DNA of 13,170 bases from Ettlia oleoabundans (Eukaryota; Chlorophyta; Chlorophyceae; Chlamydomonadales), in NCBI GenBank assembly GCA_019693395.1, contig JAAMXP010002592.1, positions 1-13,170 on the forward strand, read 5' to 3'. Shown here one piece after another: positions 9,201-13,170 of this stretch (its first letter is position 1; every line of letters starts with the position of its first letter). A program made the translations under genes and the position numbers. Under the pieces are notes generated by a model, which was not told the DNA's origin, did not search any database, and was given only the letters and a program-made list of their open reading frames with translations.

Positions 9201-10317
9201 GATTGAGGAGACCAGCGCTGCTGCGGGGCTGGCTGGTGCCTGCTCGCTAGGTTCGGTTGGTGTGGGCGCAGCGGCAGCGGTGGCAGTGGAGGACAGCAGT
9301 GTAAGGGCCGCGGTGGCGGCGGCTACTGCGCCGGCATTGCCCAGCAAGTCCTGCTGCTCCCGGCTGATAGGCAGGCGGCAGGTGGGGCAGCCCGCAAGGT
9401 GCAGTAGCAGGTGCAAGCCTGCTGCCTGCACCGCCGTGTCGCTAGAGTGGCAGGAGAGCGCGGCCGTCAGCTGACTCGCCAACGGCGCCAGATCCAAGCT
9501 AGCCAAGCCCTGCATGAATAGCCAACCAGCAAATGCACGGGGAAAGCTCTCAGCCTATTACGTCGTAACAAGACCAACTGGCTGCAGGGGACCAGGCCAC
9601 AGGCAGACCTCCCCAGGGAAAGTCTCCCACGCAAAGCGGGCGCCGTGCAAGGCAGCTCTTTCAGGCCAACGGGTGTCAGGGCAACCAACCCCGCCGCTCT
9701 CACCTCGCTTCTCGGGCTGGCACATTTCCTGCACAAGAGGAGACCGCTTCCTAGGGCCAGGCACGCCTTGGCTGCCACCTGCAGCAGAGGGTGAGCAGAC
9801 GACAGCAAGGGCGTCGGTCGCGGCGGCGGGCACGCCGCAGCACAGCCGAATCCAGGCGCCGAACGCCGCGCCTTGGCGCCCAGAGCCTCCCGAAAGTCGC
9901 AAATGCCCGCTGTAACCGCTAACGACAGCAACGGAGGCCACAAGCGGGTGCACCCCCAAAAGTGAAGCGGACGGCTAGCAGATAGGCCTCTGGGCGCGAC
10001 TGCAATGCCGGCGCCCAGCGCCTCGAACGGCTCCAAGGGGCCTGCTTGGGGGCCTGGCGGGCATCAGGACCCACCTCTGGCTGCCCGGACAGCAGAGCCT
10101 GGCTACAGGCGTGCGTGACGGCCTCTGCTGCCTCCAGAGCCCGGCTACCCCCACTTAGCAGCAGCCTGCCCTTGATGAAGTCCAGCAGAGCTACGGCCTT
10201 GACCACATCTCCGCTGCCCAGCGCCTGCTGGAGCTGGGTTGCCGAGGAGCGCAGGACATCGGTGGCGCTCGCGCTGCTGCGTGCCTCCCTGTTGGTGTTT
10301 GCTAGTGGGTCGATCAT
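106..10317 (-). CDS. ARM/ankyrin plus triple-RRM RNA-binding protein (FPA/Spen-like), 19 exons, 3' end beyond window
   Basis: Exons in transcript order (high to low): 10317-10075, 9778-9704, 9509-8953, 8739-8577, 8376-7691, 7515-7372, 7222-7024, 6734-6411, 6189-4642, 4323-4241, 3972-3845, 3500-3398, 3075-2968, 2681-2561, 2114-2012, 1756-1652, 1382-1275, 912-636, 229-106. They total 5199 nt, or 1733 codons. Every junction uses GT...AG and every phase matches its partner, which is strong internal support for a single gene. Domain order: ARM-like helices (about 107-575), two ankyrin repeats (609-675), KKSKKKK nuclear signal (705-711), coiled coil (about 780-820), disordered Ser/Gly/Gln region (about 825-1310), RRM1 (1320-1393), RRM2 (1433-1510), RRM3 (1536-1609), low-complexity linker and a charged helical tail. 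ATG at 10317 is chosen because the in-frame codon further upstream at 10356 is GTG. The triple RRM suggests a nuclear role in RNA processing or 3'-end choice, as for plant FPA; that is inference. I see no SPOC domain; one could lie to the left. Two adjacent genes remain possible, split near intron 9. Confidence 0.72.
405..520. repeat. Four tandem copies of a 29-bp repeat in intron 18
   Basis: Copies at 405-433, 434-462, 463-491 and 492-520 share GGTTGATGTGCTACTCAC followed by an AAACAACCAAA-like tail, differing at only a few bases (TGGG for TGTG in copy 1, AATC for AACC in copies 1 and 4). They lie wholly within the 406-nt intron 18 (635-230). On the transcribed strand each unit contains TTTGTGAGTAGCAC, a 5' splice-site-like word. 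The rest of the intron shows nothing recognisable. Confidence 0.95.
636..1756 (-). other. RRM3 and Ser/Ala-rich linker (exons 16-18)
   Basis: Exon 16 (1756-1652) encodes RNP2 HLWLGNI and helix 1 (TDEQVLEVFAAFG). Exon 17 (1382-1275) encodes RNP1 KAYAFVNY (residues 1570-1577) and helix 2 (SAIKAMQAVDG). Exon 18 (912-636) starts with the last strand, KPLVMRYQQ, then a low-complexity linker rich in Ser, Ala, Gly and Leu (residues about 1611-1690). All three stacking aromatics expected for an RNA-binding RRM are present. Exon 18 either ends at a TGA (632-634, after NLSNK) or uses the donor AA|gtgagc. The second choice joins in frame to exon 19, so I prefer it. Confidence 0.9.
913..1274 (-). other. 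Intron 17, no other feature seen
   Basis: A 362-nt intron inside RRM3, donor G|gtgcgc and acceptor cgatgcag|G, phase 1. It contains two near-identical AACAGATAACAC words (near 1167 and 1198) of no evident function. No gene is seen. Confidence 0.7.
1871..1891. repeat. 9-bp inverted repeat with 3-nt loop in intron 15
   Basis: GCGGGTGAT, CTA, then ATCACCCGC: a perfect short hairpin within intron 15 (2011-1757). It lies well away from the splice sites, so a splicing role is not evident. Confidence 0.7.
2012..3075 (-). other. RRM2 (exons 13-15)
   Basis: Exon 13 (3075-2968) provides RNP2 as RIWLGNI and helix 1 (SKNLHAVLG). Exon 14 (2681-2561) provides beta2, RNP1 LGYAFVKF (residues 1471-1478) and helix 2 (LEDAVRAFEALNN). 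Exon 15 (2114-2012) provides the last strand, KQLKMRYKP, followed by a polar linker, GPPGRCDDPSDPAK. RNP1 keeps Tyr and Phe at the RNA-stacking positions but has Leu where Lys/Arg is usual. The loop before RNP1 (ARIGP) is longer than in RRM1 and RRM3. The spliced reading frame has no interruption. Confidence 0.92.
2115..2560 (-). other. Intron 14, longest intron, with internal TGTAA
   Basis: A 446-nt intron inside RRM2, donor ACG|gtaaga and acceptor ttttcctgcag|G. It holds an AACC microsatellite (2376-2400) and a minus-strand TGTAA at 2436-2432, which could act as a premature poly(A) element. No gene is seen. Confidence 0.75.
3076..3397 (-). other. Intron 12, no other feature seen
   Basis: A 322-nt intron between RRM1 and RRM2, with donor AG|gtgagg and acceptor ccggcag|G, phase 2. 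Short frames across it on both strands have no recognisable domain. Confidence 0.75.
3398..4323 (-). other. RRM1 (exons 10-12)
   Basis: Exon 10 (4323-4241) gives RNP2, HLWIGNL, and helix 1 ending SLFEG. Exon 11 (3972-3845) gives beta2 (DVVTF), RNP1 RMYAFVNY (residues 1354-1361) and helix 2 (TEEAVRAYETLQDQQ). Exon 12 (3500-3398) gives the last strand, RRLLIKYRPAKK. The beta2-beta3 loop is very short and the usual second-position Gly of RNP1 is Met, but the two stacking aromatics (Y and F) are kept. Together the three exons form a complete RRM of about 74 residues. The linker after it, LGLVDEDGVPTDDR, is acidic. Layout and loop length resemble plant FPA RRMs. Confidence 0.92.
3501..3844 (-). 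other. Intron 11, CCCA-rich (G-rich in RNA)
   Basis: This 344-nt intron lies inside RRM1. From about 3738 to 3844 the plus strand has many CCCACCCA blocks, so the transcript has repeated GGGTGGGT just after the donor. That is compatible with G-quadruplex formation. No gene is seen in it. Confidence 0.7.
4512..4558. repeat. Perfect 16-bp inverted repeat in intron 9
   Basis: Arms TTTGGAATGCTGCTTG (4512-4527) and its exact reverse complement (4543-4558) flank a 15-nt loop. It sits in the 318-nt intron 9 (4641-4324), between the disordered exon and the first RRM exon. RNA from the minus strand could fold into a stable stem-loop. It could be a remnant of a small foldback element or an intronic structure; no target-site duplication is evident. 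Confidence 0.9.
4642..6734 (-). other. Exons 8-9: nuclear signal, coiled coil and long disordered region
   Basis: Exon 8 (6734-6411, residues 690-797) starts acidic (ELEEMAED), then has KKSKKKK (705-711), a likely monopartite nuclear localisation signal, then an Ala-rich stretch and a Glu/Arg helix, EEVEERQQKEVEERLRAQ. Exon 9 (6189-4642, residues 798-1313) continues that helix with QEREEEYERALEARRKEL, so the coiled coil is split by intron 8 in phase 0. The remaining roughly 490 residues are Ser, Gly, Pro, Ala and Gln-rich, with a His/Gln run from CAG/CAC repeats near 5771-5800. No catalytic motif is visible. Composition suits an intrinsically disordered, condensate-prone linker. The exon closes with a perfect GAG|gtgagt donor at 4641. 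Confidence 0.72.
6932..6936 (-). promoter_or_regulatory. Intronic TGTAA (possible premature poly(A) element) in intron 7
   Basis: The minus strand reads TAGTTGTAACAG, about 90 nt into intron 7 (7023-6735), directly after the ankyrin exons. Use of this site would yield a transcript with the ARM and ankyrin part only. TGTAA words also occur by chance, so this is only a candidate. Confidence 0.3.
7024..7515 (-). other. Exons 6-7: two ankyrin repeats
   Basis: Exon 6 (7515-7372) ends in the first half of an ankyrin repeat, LNTPDKESCTLLHR. Exon 7 (7222-7024) supplies the rest, LAMAGQARCLELLLSQGG, matching the ankyrin pattern of a beta-turn with Asp, T-x-LH, a short helix, G and a second LLL helix. 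The second repeat follows as RTRSGATALQLAREHRH with the helix CVLVLEAA. The reading frame switches between the exons and is restored only by using the donor CG|gtgcga at 7371, which recreates the consensus H-R-L-A. Two repeats are fewer than a stable ankyrin stack usually needs, so flanking helices probably cap it. Confidence 0.78.
7691..8376 (-). other. Exon 5: second ARM-like region with polyglutamine
   Basis: This 686-nt exon encodes residues 347-575. It opens with DDPLMKHCLDFLAVAA, carries a run of six Gln (from CAG codons near 8290-8310) and then repeats the motif seen in exon 3: LRTLYYLC at residues 414-421 against LRALHYLC at 213-220, each followed about ten residues later by a Leu-rich helix ending in LAA. 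This points to a repeated helical unit. Later helices (LYGLACIGAMVAAAERR, ASACNVLGRCPELLALL) fit an alpha-solenoid. The donor is GC|gtgagt at 7690, phase 2, which joins exactly to exon 6. Confidence 0.6.
8577..10317 (-). other. Exons 1-4: N-terminus and first ARM-like helical region
   Basis: Exon 1 (10317-10075, residues 1-81) is amphipathic helix-like, starting MIDPLANTNR. Exon 2 (9778-9704) is only 75 nt and contains a CRKC pair. It has an alternative acceptor in front of GAAATG, but only the long form keeps phase 0 on both sides. Exon 3 (9509-8953, residues 107-292) is Ala/Leu-rich with helix pairs and the motif LRALHYLC (213-220) followed by an LAAAGG turn, which resembles armadillo repeat helices. 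Exon 4 (8739-8577) continues with LQRLLSQ and AAVVLAMLQS helices. Such alpha-solenoids usually bind proteins. The ARM assignment rests on helical pattern only, without a profile search; HEAT-like or another alpha-solenoid is equally possible. Confidence 0.55.
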
Positions 10318-10349
10318 GGAGTGGCCAGGCCGCAACGGGCAGCAGCCAT
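10314..10349 (-). promoter_or_regulatory. 11-codon upstream ORF overlapping the main start codon
   Basis: ATG at 10349 in a favourable context (CCCCATGGC) opens the frame MAAARCGLATP and stops at TGA 10316-10314. The stop overlaps the main ATG at 10317 as ATGA. A same-frame ATG at 10553 could extend it to 79 codons if transcription starts further upstream. Such an arrangement can lower translation or act by reinitiation; whether it is used is unknown. Confidence 0.45.
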
Positions 10350-10420
10350 GGGGCACTGCACTTGCGGCTGTCGCTCTCTCCCCTGCGTCACGGGCTGCGT
10401 CTCAGCACAAACGAGGCGCT

Positions 10421-10428
10421 GATATATG
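10421..10428 (-). promoter_or_regulatory. TATA-like element of the RRM gene
   Basis: The minus strand reads CATATATC in an otherwise GC-rich stretch, about 105 nt before the ATG at 10317. Initiation about 30 nt downstream would leave an 80-nt 5'UTR holding the short upstream ORF. Position and composition are the only support. Confidence 0.25.
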
Positions 10429-10730
10429 ATCGAGAGAATGCGAGGACGAGGCGACAAGATTGGTTGGTGGGCCGCAGCGGGCGTGCATGAAGAGCCGAGG
10501 TGTGGCGCCCCGAAAAAAAATCTCCCGATTGTACCCACCCGTCTGACACACATCCCCCAACAAGCTCCGGAGCACTTGCCATGCCGAAATGAACCTAAAG
10601 ACTGGAGCTTGTCAGAGCCACTCGTTTGCGCCGCGAAATGGGTGCGGCCGCTGACAACCCCACGCTGTCAGGGTTTCAACCTCGCGACCCCACACTGCGC
10701 CTCTCATATCAATGGAAGTGTTGCAGCGTT

Positions 10731-10735
10731 TTACA
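10731..10735 (-). promoter_or_regulatory. Poly(A) signal TGTAA of the RING gene
   Basis: The minus strand reads TTGTAAAACG here, about 230 nt after the RING stop codon. TGTAA is the usual chlorophyte nuclear poly(A) element, normally 10-20 nt before cleavage. It is the only TGTAA on this strand between the RING stop and the next start codon. Confidence 0.6.
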
Positions 10736-10963
10736 AGGTTCCTTGACCCCAACAGACCCGGCAAGCGCGAAAGCTACCACAGCGGCGGCAGTGGCGGCAA
10801 TTGGGCTGGGGTCAAAGGGGGCAAGACCTCTTGCTGGCTCCGCCACGGCCGCAGCTGCTCTCCTGCCAACCTCCCCGCCAAGCTGCTCCGCCGCTTACTG
10901 TCACCGCAGTCTCATCCCAGCCCATGAGCTGCCAGGCTCACCGCCGGCCCCACGCGCTGGGCT

Positions 10964-12660
10964 TCAGCAAGCCACGCCCTCCATCATGATGCCACAGGCA
11001 GGGCACTCCTTGTGGCTCCGCAGATACGCCACCGCGCATCCCACGCACAGGCTGACGTGGCTGCACGGCACACCCACCGCAGCGGGAGGGGCATCCAAAC
11101 AGATGCAGCACTCGATCATGGGAGCCGTCGGCAAAGACGCAGCCTTGGTTGCCGGTGTCGCCACAGCGGGCGCTGGCTCCTCTGCGGGCTTGACTGGCAC
11201 CACGCCTGCTGCAGCCATTGCAGCAGCTTCCCCTGATGCACCTGCCGAGTCCTCTATTGTGGGCGGCGGTGCAACTGCTGCCGGGCACTCGACCGTCGGT
11301 GGCGACGCAACAGCTGCTGGCTGATCCGCAGCTTGGGAAACAACTGCTGCCTCCATCGCTGCTGCCGGTGGTTTACCGGCTGAACCCTCGACTGTTGCTG
11401 GCAGCGGCACATCCTGCCTCAAACTCTCAACTGGCTCTGCCACTTCCGACTCAGCTGAGCCCTCCTGCTTGGCACAGCATTCTCCCGCTGCTCCTGTTGC
11501 CTGCCCTGCATCTGCTGCTGATTCTGCTGGTGCATTTGCTGCGGCATCGGCATCTTCTGCCACGTCAGCACCCTCTGCTGCCGCCGCCGGCTCTCGCTCC
11601 TCCTGGGCAGCAGCCGCGGCTTCTGGTGCTGCGCCACCGAGCGCCGCCACAGCACTTGTGCTGAGAACCGCAGCTTGTTCAGCGGGCAGAGGTGGGGCGG
11701 CCACCTTGTCTGCAGCCGCTGCAGGCGCTGCACGACTGGCTGCCGCTTCGGTCACTGCACCACTGCTGGCACTGTCGCTGACTGATGCGGCTCGATTAAG
11801 TTTATCTGTCACTGCTGAGAGCGCTGATGCTGTTGATGCTGTTGATGCTGCCTCCTCGCCTCCCCCTACTACAGCCGCCGCTTTGACGGCAGCGGCTGCT
11901 TCAGCCTGCGGTCTTGCAAAAACTGCGTTGTCACCGCCGTCGACTGTGGATTCTGTTGATTTCTGTTGCATAGCAGCAGCAGCGCCGTGAGGTGGGCCAG
12001 CTGCTGAGGAGGCACGTTGTGCCGCCGGCTTGCCGCTGCTGGTCATGCTGCTGCTGGCCCTGCTGGCTGTGAGGCTGCTTCCGGCGCTGCTGCTGCTACC
12101 GCTGGCATGGCTGCTGCTCCTCCTGCCATTGGCAGCAGGGGGCCATTGTGACGGTGGGAAAGCCCGAGGTGGGTGCTGGGCAGGGTACTGGGCTGGTACT
12201 GCAGGCACCCAGCCTGGTGGCATGCCGCCCGCGCCATAAGCAACTCCATAGGCAGCTGGGTAGTAGCCAGCAGGTGCTGGGTAGAAGCCAGATGGGGCGT
12301 AGCCATACCCTGGAGCCGACGCAACCCTGCATGCAAGGCAGGGCGGAGAGTGGGCGGCACCTCAGCAGCGGCAACACAGGTGCCAAGCCAAGACGCTGGC
12401 ACAAGCAACAGGGCCTGCTTGCATGATCCTGGAACCGAGATGATTTAATTTCTGTGGTAAGCTACGTTGGCCTAGCAAACTCGATTTCTAGTGAGGCAAA
12501 CTCACCAGCCAGCCCCCGGTGTCGCGTAAGCGGCGCCGCTTGGCGCTGCTACCGGCGCCACGTAGCCGTATGGATACTGCGTCGCCTGCATCCAGTGCTG
12601 CGGGTAATACCCGCCGTCCTGACCGCCATACCCAGCAGTCCCGTGGTATGCAGGATACAT
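10964..12660 (-). CDS. C-terminal RING finger protein (probable E3 ubiquitin ligase) with YGP-rich N-terminus
   Basis: Two exons, 12660-12506 and 12326-10964, joined TG|gtgagt...gcag|G in phase 2, give 505 residues. ATG at 12660 is chosen; the upstream in-frame codon at 12732 is TTG. Residues 1-90 are Tyr/Gly/Pro/Ala-rich (MYPAYHGTAGYGG, repeated GYY and YGY), a prion-like composition. Residues about 110-440 are Ala/Ser/Glu-rich and presumably disordered, with a doublet PPTVECPAA / PPTIEDSAG. The C-terminal 50 residues are a C3HC4 RING: Cys458, 461, 473, His475, Cys479, 482, 493, 496. Ile460 and Pro494 at the E2-contact positions are present, but the residue after the last Cys is Gly, not the Arg/Lys linchpin of many active RINGs. 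A RING at the extreme C-terminus recalls plant LOG2/LUL-type and animal IAP ligases. Substrate and compartment are unknown; no signal peptide or membrane span is visible. Confidence 0.82.
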
Positions 12661-13170
12661 GATCGGCCCCCGGTCTTCAATTGCTTGGAACGGTCGGCTC
12701 TGTTGCGCGACTGCCCAACAGACGGTTTGCAACCGCCTGAGGGAAGATCCGCGCGCAAGGCGGCGTGCAGGAGCTCCGGCAGAAATATCAGGGAAAGGCG
12801 TCCTTGCTGGCGGCGGAAGCGCCCCCGATCCTTGAGCTTCCTACAGCCTGCCCTTCTCCCATGTATGTCACTCTTCTGACGGCATGTTACAACAGATCTC
12901 ATGCGTGGAGTAGCTGCAAGTGTCACAAAACGGGTCAGTGAGCCAAACGAGGCACACACGGGTCAGAGGCGGCGCCGGCGGGTACAGGCGGGCGCCTCCT
13001 GGCAGGGGAGCGGCGAGGCGTGCCTGAGAGCGCCGGGCCGCCGAGGGGACGCTCGCTGCCGGCAGCCGCTATGCAAGCACGCGGAAAAATGCTCCGGAGC
13101 GGGCTGGGGGCGCGCATTGCAATGAGAGGCCTGGCATGGCGGAAAGCAGCAGCCAGCAAGCACATGGGGA
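12661..13170. other. Right-edge non-coding region: RING promoter/5'UTR, possible divergent gene start
   Basis: This 510-bp stretch precedes the RING start codon. A minus-strand TGTAA lies at 12891-12887 and could be the poly(A) element of a gene further right. In the other direction, a plus-strand ATG at 13136 in the context GGCATGGCGG opens MAESSSQQAHG to the window end, a plausible but unproven start of a divergent gene. No domain is recognisable in either case. Confidence 0.35.

Larger units (their letters stand above)
10318..10963. other. Intergenic region: RING 3'UTR and promoter/5'UTR of the RRM gene
   Basis: This 646-bp stretch lies between two genes in the same direction. It holds the RING 3'UTR with its TGTAA, then the start region of the RRM gene: a TATA-like element (10421-10428) and a short upstream ORF (10314-10349). 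Possible reading frames here on either strand show no recognisable domain and I do not call them genes. Confidence 0.6.

Noticed and set aside
9704..9727. Shorter version of exon 2 using the acceptor before GAAATG
   Set aside because: The acceptor looks good, but the resulting phase 1 end does not fit the phase 0 start of exon 3.
11469..11990. Plus-strand Ala/Ser-rich open frame over the RING gene
   Set aside because: Shadow of the Ala-rich exon 2 of the RING gene; GC-rich repeats keep several frames open.
12935..13165. Minus-strand frame MCLLAAAFRHARPL... as a gene
   Set aside because: Pro/Arg/Ala-rich with no domain and no supported splice link to the RING gene. Open frames of this size are common in this GC-rich DNA.

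Overview
This window looks like nuclear DNA of a green alga (Chlorophyta). It is GC-rich and intron-dense, with introns of about 150-450 nt, GTGAG/GTGCG donors, pyrimidine-GCAG acceptors and Ala/Gln/Ser-rich low-complexity protein. A TGTAA poly(A) element, typical of chlorophytes, sits about 230 nt past one stop codon. The lineage is inferred; species cannot be told. No bacterial, organellar, tRNA, rRNA, CRISPR or transposase features were seen.

Nearly all coding content is on the minus strand, in two genes in tandem. From right to left: (1) a two-exon gene (12660 to 10964) for a 505-residue protein with a Tyr/Gly/Pro-rich N-terminus, a long Ala-rich disordered middle and a C-terminal C3HC4 RING finger, so a probable E3 ubiquitin ligase. 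(2) A very large gene (10317 to 106, probably continuing past the left edge) that I assemble into 19 exons. All 18 internal junctions keep the reading frame with GT...AG borders, giving 1733 codons with no stop. Its order is: helical ARM-like region, two ankyrin repeats, Lys-rich nuclear localisation signal, coiled coil, about 490 residues of Ser/Gly/Ala/Gln-rich disorder, then three RRM domains with short beta2-beta3 loops like plant FPA/Spen proteins. The extreme C-terminus is not resolved because the window ends.

The main point of interest is the apparent fusion of an ARM/ankyrin interaction module to an FPA-like triple-RRM module in one polypeptide. Such a protein would most plausibly be a nuclear RNA-processing factor, but that is inference. 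Secondary points are an 11-codon upstream ORF whose stop overlaps the start codon, TGTAA elements inside two introns, four 29-bp intronic tandem repeats each carrying a donor-like GTGAGT, and a perfect 16-bp inverted repeat in the intron between the disordered and RRM parts.

The non-coding remainder is introns, a 646-bp intergenic region (10318-10963) and about 510 bp at the right edge (12661-13170), where a divergent gene may begin.
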